Below are positions 9,596-20,456 of a stretch of 64,000 nucleotides of DNA, piece by piece. The stretch lies in assembly GCA_030544215.1 (NCBI GenBank), contig JARZZO010000003.1, forward strand, positions 37,142,379 to 37,206,378, read 5' to 3'. The translations under genes were made by a program, and so were the position numbers. The stretch's first letter is position 1, and every line of letters starts with the position of its first letter. The stretch is from Zantedeschia hybrid cultivar (Eukaryota; Streptophyta; Magnoliopsida; Alismatales; Araceae). Under the pieces are notes generated by a model, which saw only the letters and a program-made list of their open reading frames with translations, did no database searches and was not told the origin of the DNA.

Positions 9596-11169
9596 TGTTA
9601 GTATTAGGTGGTCTGAAAGCCAATCCAATACTATGGATCATTCAGTTTATTAATATGATGGCATTAATTCATTGTGTGTAATTAGTTCAATCTATGATTA
9701 TCATATCATGATGAAGTCCATAAACAAGTGCAACAATCTTCGGATTATGATGAGATCATAATTACGGGACCGAAGACTTATAAACAAATGTTCTTAATTA
9801 TTCCTAGTCGGAGGATGTTTGATATAGACATCAAACATCCAGATAGACTCGTAGAGGTTTCTTCAGCTCATATGATGAGGGTGACTGATCTTATAAGTCA
9901 CTTGTGTGTAGACACTATGCTGGACCTATAGGTGCTTATTGTAGAATGAGTTCACTGAATTGATCCAACCTAGAATCGTTGGATGGTATATACCTCACTC
10001 TTAACCAGCTTAATTTTTTTGTCTCGGTTGCGTAGATGATCTTTGAACCTGAGACACCAAAGATACCTTGATGGTACGTCTCTGAGCTTTGACTTTGACT
10101 AACGAATCCCTAACCATGGGTTGTCAATAAGTTAAATGATCGGGTTCAGAGAAATGCCATCGAAGGTAATTGTGTGTTCAATATGGGATCATCTACTCTC
10201 GGTATTATGAGAGAGAATTTTTCGGGAATGATGCGCTTAAGTCCCTGGTCAGGGCAGACGCTATATCAGATAAAGAGTTATCCGATATAGATTAGCGTCA
10301 TCTAATTCAAGTGAATCGACCGGCTAGGGGTTAACAGTAAACCATACCCTAGGTCGATTCGGGAACATTGCACGGATGAAGGATTAAATCCGCTCGCTAG
10401 CCGAGGACGGAAAGGTTCCAATAGAGGGTTGCGATAACCCCAATGCCATCCAGGATCACGCGATGTTGCTTGACATCCAACATGATTAGAAGCCCGTCCG
10501 AATTTACTGTGGGACATTAAATTTGGCTGATTAATAAATATAAGGATATTAATTAATTCAGTGGGTTTGTAAAGAGTTATTGGGCTTAATGGAACATTAA
10601 CTGGACTGGTATTTGGGCCTAGAGGGTCACCTACAAAAGGTTCTTAAGTCGATGGATATTTAGAGGGGGTTTCGGATAAGTATGGGTTTTCATGAAAAAT
10701 TGCAAACATACTTATTATAAAAGAACAGATGCTAGGTCAAGGGCCAGCAACCCTAACCCTAGCCGCCACCCTCTCTCCCTCCTCTCTCTTGGGCGTATAT
10801 CCCGAGGCCGACCCTTTGGAGGCTCCGCTTTGGCTCCCGACTGCTCCGCCTTCCGTCCGACGAAAGTTTCCGAATCCGCATGTCACGGTAGATTACGCAT
10901 AACCAGACAGGATCCACGAATGCCGCATCGAGCGAGGAGGCGAGGACGATCCATTGCGAGGAGAACCGCGTGGATGCCACTAGAGGCTGGGCACCTGCGC
11001 GGCTTGCAGCATTGCTCCGCCGGAACCGGAGAACGAACGCGGATTCGAATCCGCGCAAGGTAAATTAGATTTTTTGGTTTATTTTGTTGACTAAAACGGG
11101 ATGGATCCGATCCCGAATAATTTATTTCCGCTGCGTTTTCGTTCGGATCCGAGCACAGCGAACCCAACA
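9596..11169 (+). repeat. 3' LTR of copia element B
   Basis: This is a complete LTR of 1574 bp. It starts TGTTAGTATTAGGTGG after the polypurine tract and ends CGAACCCAACA. The TATA box is at 10716-10723. The last 958 bp pair with the surviving part of the 5' LTR (4896-5853). Many scattered differences between the two copies suggest an old insertion. Confidence 0.9.
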
Positions 11170-11198
11170 AAGTGTGCCGCAGTAGTAGAAGTAAAACA
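11170..11198 (+). other. Short unassigned spacer between elements B and F
   Basis: These 29 bp between two LTR termini do not match either one. AAGTG (11170-11174) could be the right target duplication of B, but the left copy is not in the window. Confidence 0.3.
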
Positions 11199-12154
11199 TG
11201 TTGGATTCTTGGATTTCTCCGGATCTCCCGCGCAGTGGAAATAAAAATAAAACGGAGATCCGTTCCCGTTTCAAAAAATAAGAAAATCGGATAATCGGTT
11301 CTTACCGTGTGCGGATTCGAATCCGCAACCATTCGGTTCCGTCGGTGTGACACCGTAAGCCGCGCAAGCGCCCGACCTCTAGCGGAGTCCACGCAATTCT
11401 CTTTGCGATGGATATCTTCACGTTCCTCGTTCTTCACAGCCACGAAACCTCCGTCAATCACCGCAACCATCGCCATAATGTGCGAACGATTTCCAGTCGA
11501 ACGGGAGTGGTTGAAGCGACGAACCAGATCCGGGGATTCGGATCTGACCTAGGGCACCAGAGAGAGAGAGAGAAAGAGAGGAGGGGGCGGCTAGGATTAG
11601 TAGCAGCTTGGCCTGCTCAGCCTGTTCGCTATATTTTATACTAACCGTGCGGTTTTTCATAAAAACCCCCGGTTTGTATAAAATCCACTTATTTATCCAT
11701 CGCCTTGAGAATCATTTGCGTGTGACCCTCTAGGCCCAATTACCAGTCCGGTTAATAGCCAAATAAGCCCAAAGACTCCTTACTGGGTTTATTAATCAAT
11801 TAATAACCCTTTATTACTTAATTAATCAATCGAATTGATGTCGTACATCGAATTCGACCAGGCCTCCGATCACGTTGGGTGCCAAGCAACACTGCGTGAA
11901 CCTGGACGGTATCGAGGTTAAGTAACCCACTCTTGGAACCTTTCCGTCGACAGTTACCGCGTGGATATAATCCTTCATTCGTACAATGCTCTCGAGTCAA
12001 CTCAGGGTATGGCGTGCTGTCGAACCCTAACCAGTCGACTCACTTGGATTGGATGCCGCTGATGAATATCGGAAAACTCCTTTCCTGATATTATCGTCCG
12101 CCCTCGCCAGAGACTTCCGCGCATCCTTCCTAGAGCATTCTCTCTCTAAATACC
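11199..12154 (-). repeat. copia LTR F, first part
   Basis: Minus-strand copia LTR beginning TGTTGGATTC. It contains the family blocks ATCGAATTCGACCAGGCC and ACCGCGTGGATATAATCC, and is broken at 12155 by unit H. No PBS or pol adjoins its left end, so it is a solo or fragmentary LTR. The remainder is at 16035-16258. Confidence 0.78.
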
Positions 12155-13677
12155 TATAGACACCGATTTTGGACCACTTTCTGGACCCCCGTCACCTTAT
12201 CCATCTCATTTAGCCTATCAAATTTTCTCACATAATTCAAGCCACTAAAAAATCAGGCCCATTAACCAATCACTGCTCCCTCTCACTCGTGGAAGGCCAA
12301 CCAGCCTACCTTCCACCATCCGTAGAAGGTTAACCATCCTGCCTTCCACCACCCGTGGAAGGCCAACCCTTGCCTTCCATCATCCGTAGATGGCCAACCA
12401 GGCCGCCTTCCACCACTCGTGGAAGGCCAACCCTTGCCTTCCACCATCTGCGGAAGGCCAGCTACCTTGCCTTCCACCTTTTGGCCACCTTTTTCACTTT
12501 CCGTCACCTTTTCGTGGAAGGCCAACCAGCCTGCCTTCCACCACCTGTGGAAGGTCAACCCGTACCTTCGACGACCCTTGGAAGGCCACCCCTTGCCTTC
12601 CACCATCCTTGGAAGGCCAACTGGGCCGCCTTCCAGCTTTTCATGGAAGGCCAGCTACCTGGCCTTCTACAGAAGTGGGAGGCAAGATAGTTGGCCGTCC
12701 ACTCCCCTAACTTCCACCTTGACTTCGTCTTCCCACGATCTCATCCACTCGCCACCCTCATCCCCACTACTCCAATCACTCCCCGCTCCGGCAACTGCCA
12801 CGGCCACGACCTCCGATCTCTGACTATTTCCTATTGGTTCTAAGGGCATTACGGGGATTTAGAGCCCTATTTTCCTCCTATTTTCCCTTCACCTATTTAA
12901 ACCCTCCATGTCTCCTTGGGCCAAGAGGTTTGAAGGCTTCAGTTTGCGAGGTTGGAGATTGAAGAGCTTCAAGTGGGAGAAAGCCTTGGCAGTCGACAAG
13001 TTAGAAGAAGCAGAGGAATCCTCCGCATTCCAAATGGGCCTGTTTTCTTAACTCTCCCCTTACTTTTCTCATTTCCTTTTCACTGCATTACCACCATCCA
13101 TCCACTCCGTAGCATCATCTTCTCCTCCTACTCTTTTCCTTTTACCACATTACTTTTATTTTTCACTATTACCACACACGAGCACCCCATCTGCATGCAT
13201 GCATCTTAGGATGACTTAGCATCCTTCACCTCCAGAGGTTCCAAACAAAAAACGGGAGGTGGGTGGCCATAACATATGGTCATCTTCCCTCCCCAAACAC
13301 CCATCCGGTGCGTCCCCTTTCAATTTTAGTTTATTTACATATTTGCATGAATAGACTCTACATATCATAGTTCTAATTGGTTCTCTTTACTTTCTTTTGT
13401 CTTTTTCTCTTAGAGGCTCTTACTAGATTCTGCATGTAGACTACCGAGCTCTCCCCCTTCAGCCGGCCGGAGGCAGAGAAGAGGAACCTACTATCCCCGC
13501 TCCACCAGAACGCGATCAACCTCAACATCTTGTGGAGCACAGGGACCGTAAGGTAATACTCCTAGCGATCACACATTCCAATCCTTAACACCCTTTAAAT
13601 CGCCGCAGTGCTAAGACGAACGGAGAAGCCCTCGCCGGAAGGAGACGGCAGCAGTGGGGACGTTCCAGGTGCCTACA
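12155..13677 (+). repeat. Tat-like unit H: left LTR
   Basis: This direct repeat starts TATAGACACCG (a variant of the TGTAGACACC start common in Tat-type LTRs) and ends GGTGCCTACA. Its last part is repeated at 14831-16034. It contains a palindromic tandem array (12289-12690). Its second half, with CTGCATGCATGCATCTTAGG and TTCTAATTGG blocks, resembles solo LTR L (about 26780-26960), which places H and L in one family. Orientation is assumed plus from the TG...CA ends and the direction of internal sequence; no coding domain fixes it. Confidence 0.65.
12289..12690. repeat. Tandem array of ~33-bp palindromic units (GGAAGGC/GCCTTCC)
   Basis: About eleven imperfect units of 31-33 bp are present, each with the form TGGAAGGCCAAC...TTGCCTTCCACCA, so every unit can fold on itself. 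The unit run is interrupted once by a CT-rich piece (about 12478-12520). The right LTR copy has only about five to six units (14868-15030), so the array length differs between the two LTRs. Confidence 0.75.
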
Positions 13678-14830
13678 ACCCTCTGGCGATCACGATAGGA
13701 CACCTACTTGCTCGCTGCGCGCACAACAACGAAAGGTAAGAAGGTAAAAGCCCCTACAAGTTTCTATTTTGTTTTTTGTTTTTTCTATTTTTCCTTTTTT
13801 TTCCCCGACGGCCCACCTCCTAGCCGTCCAGATCCTAGACGGCCAGCTCCTAGGCTGTCCACATCCCTGGACGGCCAGAGTCCTGGCCGTTCATCTCCTT
13901 GGACGGCCAGCACCTTGGCTGTCCAAGTCCCTGGACGGCCAGCCTCTCGGCCGTCCAGCTCCCCAAACAGCCAGCTTCCCGACTGTCCAGTTCCTGGCCC
14001 CACTGCCCTCTCTGCGATTCAATGACCCGCATGCTGTTCTTCCATTATGATTGATTAAATTGTTGCGTGTTCCAGTTGTGTGTACTGTTCTCTTGCCTGT
14101 TAACTTTGGGTCAAATTCAGGGTGTTCTCCTCGGGGGTTTTAAGGAAGAGCTAGCATCACATCTCTAGTCACCTCTCCCACAGTATTTGACTCTTCACAT
14201 GAGGATTCTCACTCGGGTGTGAGTAGTCTTATTCTGTTGGGAACCTCCATGAGTTTCCGCGCGTTAGGGATTCCCACTTGGCCGCCGAGCAGGTTGTACC
14301 TAAAACCACCTAATAGGAACCCGGGTTTGTGTGAGAAATTAGGTCTTCTCATTCAAAGTCGTCCACTCATAAGCGTCACTGAGAGAATTATTTCAAAATC
14401 AAAGACACCTAACTAAACATTGGTGGAACAGGTTTTGAAAGAAAAGTACAGGGACCCTAAGGGTTTGAACTTGATTTGTTAGAAACCAACACTCATAATA
14501 CACGGTTAACCTTTCAAGTGAAATATAAAATCTTTTAGGATTTGTATTTCATAATGAATCGAATGTATGTTAACACTGTGTATGATGGCATGGATGAGTT
14601 TGATAACAATGTCACACACAACCCTCTGTTCGAAATTGAAGAGGATCCATAGCAAACCTTCATAGGTATGCTCCAAGCATCCAGAGAGGGACTTACGAGG
14701 AAAGATTCTGATGAATCTTCTACCTCGCAAGGATAAGATGAGCCGGTAGTTTCAAGTAGAACATTCCAAAATCCTGGAGAAGACTCGAAACTTATTGTTG
14801 TATTATCACGTGCCGGGGCCGTACTCTCGC
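13678..14830 (+). mobile_element. Tat-like unit H: shortened internal region
   Basis: The roughly 1.15 kb between the two LTR copies starts with ACCCTCTGGCGATCACGATAGG, in the position of a PBS. It holds a second palindromic array (13800-14010) and low-similarity coding-like sequence around 14540-14790 that I cannot assign to a domain. No protease, RT or integrase is visible, so this is a deletion derivative or a non-autonomous element. At 14808-14830 a short stretch resembles Tekay LTR sequence just before the truncated right LTR. Confidence 0.5.
13800..14010. repeat. Second palindromic array in H (GGACGGCCAG/CTGGCCGTCC)
   Basis: About six to seven alternating pieces such as CTGGACGGCCAG and CTTGGCTGTCCA are spaced 15-35 bp apart. 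Adjacent pieces are mutually complementary. The arm sequence is unrelated to that of the LTR array of the same element. Confidence 0.65.
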
Positions 14831-16034
14831 CACCTTCTGGCCACCTTTTTCACTTTCCGCCACCTTTTCGTGGAAGGTCAACCAGCCTGCCTTCCACCAC
14901 CTGTGGAAGGCCAACCCTTGCCTTCCACCACCCGTGGAAGGCCACCCCTTACCTTCCACCACCCTTGGAAGGCCAACTGGGCCCCCTTCCACCTTTTCAT
15001 GAAAGGCCAGCTACCTGGCCTTCCAAGGAAGTGGGAGGCAAGATAGTTGGCCGTCCACTCCCCTAACTTCCACCTTGACCTCGTCTTCCCACTATCTCCT
15101 CCACTCGCCACCCTCATCCCCACTACTCCGATCACTCCCCGCTCCGGCGACTGCCACGGCCACGACCTCCGATCTCTGACTATTTCCTATTGGTTCTAAG
15201 GGATTTACGGGGATTTAGACCCCAATTTTCCTCCTATTTTTCCTTCACCTAATTAAACCCTCCATGTCTCCTTTGGACAAGGGGTTTGAAGGCTTCAGTT
15301 TGCGAGGTGAGAGATTGAAGAGCTTCAAGTGGGAGAAAGCCTTGGCAGTCGACAAGTTAGAGGAAGCAGAGGAATCCTCCGCATTCCAAATGGGCATGTT
15401 TTCTTAACTCTCTCCTTACTTTTCTCCTTTCCTTTTCACTGCATTCCCACCATCCATCCACTCCGTAGCATCATCTTCTCCTCCTACTATTTTCCTTTTA
15501 CCACATTACTTTTACTTTTCACTATTACCACACACGAGCACTCCATCTGCATGCATGCATCTTAGGATGACTTAGCACCCTTCACCTCCAGAGGTTCCAA
15601 ACAAAAAACGAGAGGTAGGTGGCCATAACATATGGTCACCTTCCCTCCCTAAACACCCATCCGGTGCGTCCCCTTTCAATTTTAGTTTATTTACATATTT
15701 GCATGAATAGACTCTACATATCATAGTTATAATTGGTTCTCTTTACTTTCTTTTGTCTTTTTCTCTTAGGGGCTCTTACCAGATTCTGCGTGTGGACTAC
15801 CGAGCTCTCCCCCTTCGGCCGGCCGGAGGCAGAGAAGAGGAACCCACTATCCCCGCTCCACCAGACCGCGATCAGCCTCATCATCTTGTGGAGTACAGGG
15901 ACCGTAAGGTAATGCTCTTGGCGATCACACATTCCAATCCGTAGCCTCCTCTAAATCGCCGCAGTGCTAAGACGAACGGTGAAGCCCGCGCCGGAAGGAG
16001 ACGGCAGCGGTGGGGGACGTTCTAGGCGCCTACA
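14831..16034 (+). repeat. Tat-like unit H: right LTR, 5'-truncated
   Basis: This is a direct copy of about 12474-13677, ending GGCGCCTACA. The first ~320 bp of the LTR are missing, so the deletion that removed the internal region also removed the LTR start. Flanking copia LTR F resumes at 16035. A clean target duplication is not visible (left AATACC, right GTACTA). Confidence 0.65.
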
Positions 16035-16258
16035 GTACTAAGAGTGAATGATTCTTTATTGACACACAATTCCCTTCGACGGTATTCCCCTGTACCCAAT
16101 CCTTGGCTGTTTAGAATCCCGTGATTAGAGAGTCATAAACCATGGTCAAAGCATAGAAGTCCACCAACAAGGTGTCCTTGGTGTCTCAGGTCAGAGGACC
16201 ATCTACGCAACTGCAACAATAGAATCAGATTGGCTTGTAGGCCACCTAAGACTAACAC
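16035..16258 (-). repeat. copia LTR F, second part
   Basis: F continues with TACTAAGAGTGAATGATT and ends at the family terminus CCACCTAAGACTAACA. Compared with LTR G (17222-17600) about 380 bp are missing between AATAGAATCA and GATTGGCTTG, so this LTR also carries an internal deletion. Confidence 0.75.
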
Positions 16259-16667
16259 AGCACGATCAGTCGGCTCGAGAGAGGGGACTGATTACTTTGG
16301 GGCTGGTTTATGGCAAGGGGAAGACAATGGCAGCAGCTCCTTCGTTTGGATCAGGATCATCTTCACTTGGCTCCAGATTCAAAAGGTTTTTTCGAGGCGG
16401 TGGCAGCAGCAGCGGCAACAGTGGTAGTAGTAGACCCTGCAGAGTCAGTCGGTGTCCAACACTCAGCAGGAGGATGCTCAGAGACTTCTAGTAGCTTGTC
16501 GTCATTGTGGTGGTACTCACAGTTGGACTCAATGTCCCGCATTTTCTGGGAGGTGTTATACTTGTGGCCAGTAGGGCCATCTGGCGAGGAGTTTCTCTCA
16601 GGGGCATGGACTGGCAGATCAAGCTGAGGACCCAGGGAAGAGTTCTCGCTATCACCATAAAGGAGGC
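16259..16667 (+). pseudogene. Tekay-type gag fragment (plus strand)
   Basis: This is a piece of gypsy chromovirus gag. It aligns by eye with 51285-51720 of the complete Tekay element R, covering the Ser/Gly-rich linker after the capsid domain (encoding SSLGSRFKRFFRGGGSS), the zinc-knuckle region and the start of the protease linker. The reading frame is broken, and the zinc-knuckle cysteines are not all in one frame. The left edge is the terminus of copia LTR F and the right edge is a truncated copia LTR (G). A homologous Tekay fragment meets a copia LTR terminus at almost the same gag position at 41684, in mirror orientation. Confidence 0.75.
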
Positions 16668-17632
16668 TTTATTAATCAATTAATAACTCTTTATTAATTA
16701 ATTAATCAATCGAATTGATGTCGCACATAGAATTCGACCGGGCCTCCAATCACGTTAGGTGCCAAGCAACACCGCGTGAACCCGGAAGGTATCAGGGTTA
16801 AGTAACCCACTCTTGGAACCTTTCTGTCGACAGTTACCATATGGATATAATCCTTTCATTCGTACAATGCTCTCGAGTCAACTCAGGGTATGGCGTGCTG
16901 TCAAACCCTAACCGGTCGACTCACTTGGATTGGATGCCGCTGATGAATATTAGAAAACTCCTTTCCCGATATTATTGTCCGTCCTGGCCAGGAACTTTCG
17001 CGCTTCCTTCCTAGAGCATTCTCTCTCATCGTACCGAGAGCGAATGATTCCTTATTGACATACAATTCCCTTCGACAGTATTCCACTGTACCCAATCCTT
17101 GGCGTTTTAGAATTCTATGGTTAGAGATTCGTAAACCAAGGTCAAAGCACGGAAGTCCACCGACAAGATATCCTTGGTGTCTCAGGTCCGAGCACCATCC
17201 ACGCAACTACGACAATAGAATCAAGCTGGTTGACAGTGAGGTACAGTACCATCCAGCGATTCAGTCGGATCAGTTCAGTGAACTCATTCTCCAATGAGCG
17301 CCTACATATTCGCCTTAGTGTCTCCACACAGGTGATTTATGAGACCAATCACCCTCATCATATGAGCAGGAGTAATCTGTACTAGTCTAACCGGATATCC
17401 GATGTCCTTCTCGGATATCCTCCGACTAGGAACGATTAAGAATATGTGTGTTTAAGTGATTAGTCTCATTAGTATGATCTCATCATAATCTGATCACTAT
17501 AGCACATATTCATGGACTTCATTATGAGACGATAATTAATACGATTTACACATAATGAATATTATACCATTATATTAATAAATGAACGAGATTACAAAGT
17601 CAGATTGGCTTGTAGGCCACCTAAGACTAACA
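16668..17632 (-). repeat. copia LTR G, 3' LTR fragment
   Basis: This is the 5' two-thirds of a minus-strand copia LTR, ending at the terminus CCACCTAAGACTAACA next to the polypurine tract of the pol fragment to its right. It is truncated at TTTATTAATCAATTAAT, where it is fused to the Tekay gag fragment. Confidence 0.78.
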
Positions 17633-17646
17633 ATCTCTCACTTGGA

Positions 17647-18795
17647 CTAAAGCCAATCACCTTTATACAGTAAGCCTATAGACTCTAGGTGACGCTCAAA
17701 CACAATTTGAGCCAACGGCTTTGTCAGTAGATCTGCTACATTGTCGACTGATGGAACTCTTTCCACTACTACATCTCCTCTGGATATGATCTCTCTGATA
17801 AGATGAAAGCGCCTCAGAATATGCTTAGATTTCTGATGAGACCGCTGCTCTTTTGCTTGCGCAATCGCTCCATTGTTGTCGCACAACAGCGGAACAGGTT
17901 CAGAGATGCTGGGAACTACGCCGAGGTCTATGATGAATTTCTTCAACCACACTACTTCCTTGGCGGCTTCAGCTGCAGCGATGTACTCAGCTTCAGGCAT
18001 CAAATCTGCAGTGGTTACTTGCTTGGAACTCTTCCAGCACACTGCGCCTCCATTCAAAGCAAACACAAATCCAGATGTAGACTTACTATCATCTGGATAT
18101 GATTGGATACTCGAGTCAGTAAAGCCTCGCAGTTTCAAGTCACCTCTTCCATAGACAAGAAACATATCCTTAGTTCTTCTCAAGTACTTAAGGATACATT
18201 TCACTGCCTTACAGTGCTCTTCGCTTGGATCAGCCTGGAATGTGCTCGTAACACTTAGAGTAAATGCAACATCAAGCCGTGTACATAGCATGACATACAT
18301 GATAGATCCTATGGCAGAGGCATAGGGTACTCTATCCATGAATGCCCTCTCATCAGCAGTCTTAGAAGACTGCTCCTTTGAGAGATTAATTCCATGTCTC
18401 ATCGGTATGAGACCTCTCTTGGAATTTTCCATGCCAAACCTTTTGACTATGGTATCTATGTACAAGGATTGGGTCATTTTAAGCATCCACTTTGATCTAT
18501 TTCTATAGATCCGTATTCCCAATATGTATGATGCTTCTCTCAAATCCTTCATGGAGAAATTTTTCGACAGCCAGATCTTTACTAATGACATTATAGTTAC
18601 ATCATACCCAATGAGTAGTATGTCATCTACGTAAGGAACTAAGAAGGTGACTGCGCTCCCATTAGTCTTCTTGTACACACAAGGCTCATCTTCATTCTTA
18701 ATGAAGTCATAAGACTTGACAGTCTCGTCAAATCTTATGTTCCAACTTCGGAAAGCTTGTTTCAATCCATAAATGGACCTTTGAAGCTTGCACAC
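17647..18795 (-). pseudogene. copia element G: RT and RNase H fragment
   Basis: This is the C-terminal part of a Ty1/copia polyprotein, open for 382 codons and ending in its natural stop 14 bp before the LTR. Domains in order: the end of the RT palm with YGLKQA and the catalytic motif YVDDILL (about residues 55-61), the RT connection with KNFSMKDLREASYILGIRIY, then RNase H with SKSTSGFVFALNGGAVCWKSSK, EAEYIAAAEAAKEVVW and LLCDNNGAIAQAKEQRSHQK. These match the Tork/Angela type. RNase H has DLMPEAEY where sisters have DSTTEAEY. The N-terminal side ends abruptly at CKLQRS, where the DNA joins a copia LTR fragment (18796), so gag, protease, integrase and half of RT are gone. It is the longest undisturbed copia frame here but not a complete gene. 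Confidence 0.9.
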
Positions 18796-19329
18796 TTTAT
18801 TAATTAATTAATCAATCGAATTGATGTCGCACATCGAATTCGACCGGGCCTCTGATCACGTTGGGTGCCAAGCAACACCGCGTGAACCCAGAAGGTATCG
18901 GGGTTAAGTAACCCACTCTTGGAACCTTTCCGCCGACAGTTACCGCGTAGATATAATCCTTCATTCGTACAATGCTCTCGAGTCAACTCAGGGTATGGCG
19001 TGCTGTCAAACCTTAACCGGTCGACTCACTTGGATTGGATGCCGCTGATGAATATCGGAAAACTCCTTTCTCGATATTATCGTCCGCCCTGGCCAGGAAC
19101 TTTCGTGCATCCTTCCTTGAGCATTCTCTCTCATCGTATCGAGAGTGAATGATTCCTTATTGACACACAATTCCCTTCGACGGTATTCCGCTGTACCCAA
19201 TCCTTGGCGTTTTAGAATCCCGTGGTTAGAGATTCATAAACCAAGGTCAAAGCACATAAGTCCACTGACAAGGTATCCTTGGTGTCTCAGGTCCGAGGAC
19301 CATCCACGCAACTGCGACAATAGAATCAA
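18796..19329 (-). repeat. copia LTR fragment fused upstream of RT
   Basis: A minus-strand copia LTR piece starts at TTTATTAATTAATTAATC and stops at AATAGAATCA. These are the same two break positions found in LTR G (16668) and LTR F (16222). It therefore does not look like the element's normal 5' LTR. Confidence 0.75.
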
Positions 19330-19536
19330 GGCCGTACTCTCGCGCTCCAAAGCCGGCCCACGTGGCGCCCACGTGGCAAAGCCTAAAACATGTCCACATT
19401 GCTGGACGACTTTTGAACTGCGTCGAGCAAGCTTGACGTGAAAAAGAAACTAAGTCTCAACCCCACCAGGGCCCAAACTAAGGGATCCGACCTCGAAACT
19501 GACCCGATAACCGGATCCGAAACCTCAATCCTTACA
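19330..19536 (-). repeat. Tekay LTR terminal fragment
   Basis: This 207-bp end of a minus-strand Tekay LTR contains GCCCACGTGGCGCCCACGTGG and CTGACCCGATAACCGGATCCGAAACCTCAATCCTTACA. The last is the mirror of the TGTAAGGAT LTR start at 48116 and the same terminus as at 40668. Confidence 0.75.
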
Positions 19537-19550
19537 TCATGGGTGTGATA

Positions 19551-20456
19551 TGTTTAAGGATCTGACGTAAAAGACAAGAACCTAGCAGAAACATAAATTA
19601 AAATTTAAATCCTCCCATCATCGATCTATTTCGAATAAAACAAATAAAAAATAGGGTGATTATGCATCACCTTGTGCGGATTCGAGTTCCGACGGTACGA
19701 TCCCACAAGTTGTGCAGATGTCCAACCTCTAATGGTATCCATGCGATTCTCCTCGTCGTGGATCATTCTTGTCTCCTCGTCTTGTTAGGCGCTATCGGTG
19801 AGGTTCCTTCACCGCCATGGTGCGCACGGCATGTAGGCGAAGCTCTGGGAACATTCTCGTCTCCTTATCTGGTTAGGCAACGGAGGCGGACTAGAGGGGG
19901 CGCCCTACTCAGGGCATATGCCGAGAGAGAGAGAGAGAGAGAGAGGGGCATGCACAGTATGAAAGAATCATGATTGCTTGGCCAGGTTTTCTTTCTCAGC
20001 ATATATTTATAATATTCGACGCAACCTTTCTTAAAAGGACTTTAAAGTATCATAAATTCTACTAATTATCCATAGTTCGAGAATCTTTATGCGTGTGACC
20101 CTCTAGGCCCAAATACCAATCTGATTTTCGGTCGATTAAGTCCAATAACACTTTAGTGGCTTCTAGTAAGTAATTAATATTATATATTTAATTAATTACT
20201 TAATTGAATTACTTTTTCATGTAAATCCGGCTGAACCTGTGATCAAGTTGGGTGCCAAGAAATACCAGATGATCCTATAAGGTAATGGGGTTAAGGAATC
20301 TGTCTTTCAATAGTTACCACATAGATATAATCCTTCATTTATACATTGATCACGAGTCGACCTAGGGTATAGTAAATTGTCAAACCCTAACCAATCAACT
20401 CACTTGGTCTTGATGCGTCTGATCTATATTAAAGGACTCCCTTCTTTAACTCAGTG
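19551..20456 (-). repeat. copia LTR I, fragment
   Basis: A divergent minus-strand copia LTR with landmarks CTTGTGCGGATTCGAGTTCC, a (GA)n run at about 19921-19946, TGTGACCCTCTAGGCCC and ACATAGATATAATCCTTC. It is cut at 20457, where LTR J begins. Confidence 0.7.

Noticed and set aside
12283..12823. Four overlapping open frames of 106-134 codons in the palindromic array of H
   Set aside because: Tandem repeats of 33 bp (a multiple of three) keep frames open on both strands; the repeated WKAGWLAFHE or GRPTLAFHH words are translation of the repeat, not a protein.
19921..19946. (GA)n microsatellite, and similar runs near 11557-11582, 25211-25245, 29318-29342 and 34278-34314
   Set aside because: Simple repeats in copia LTRs near the R/U5 region; noted but unremarkable.
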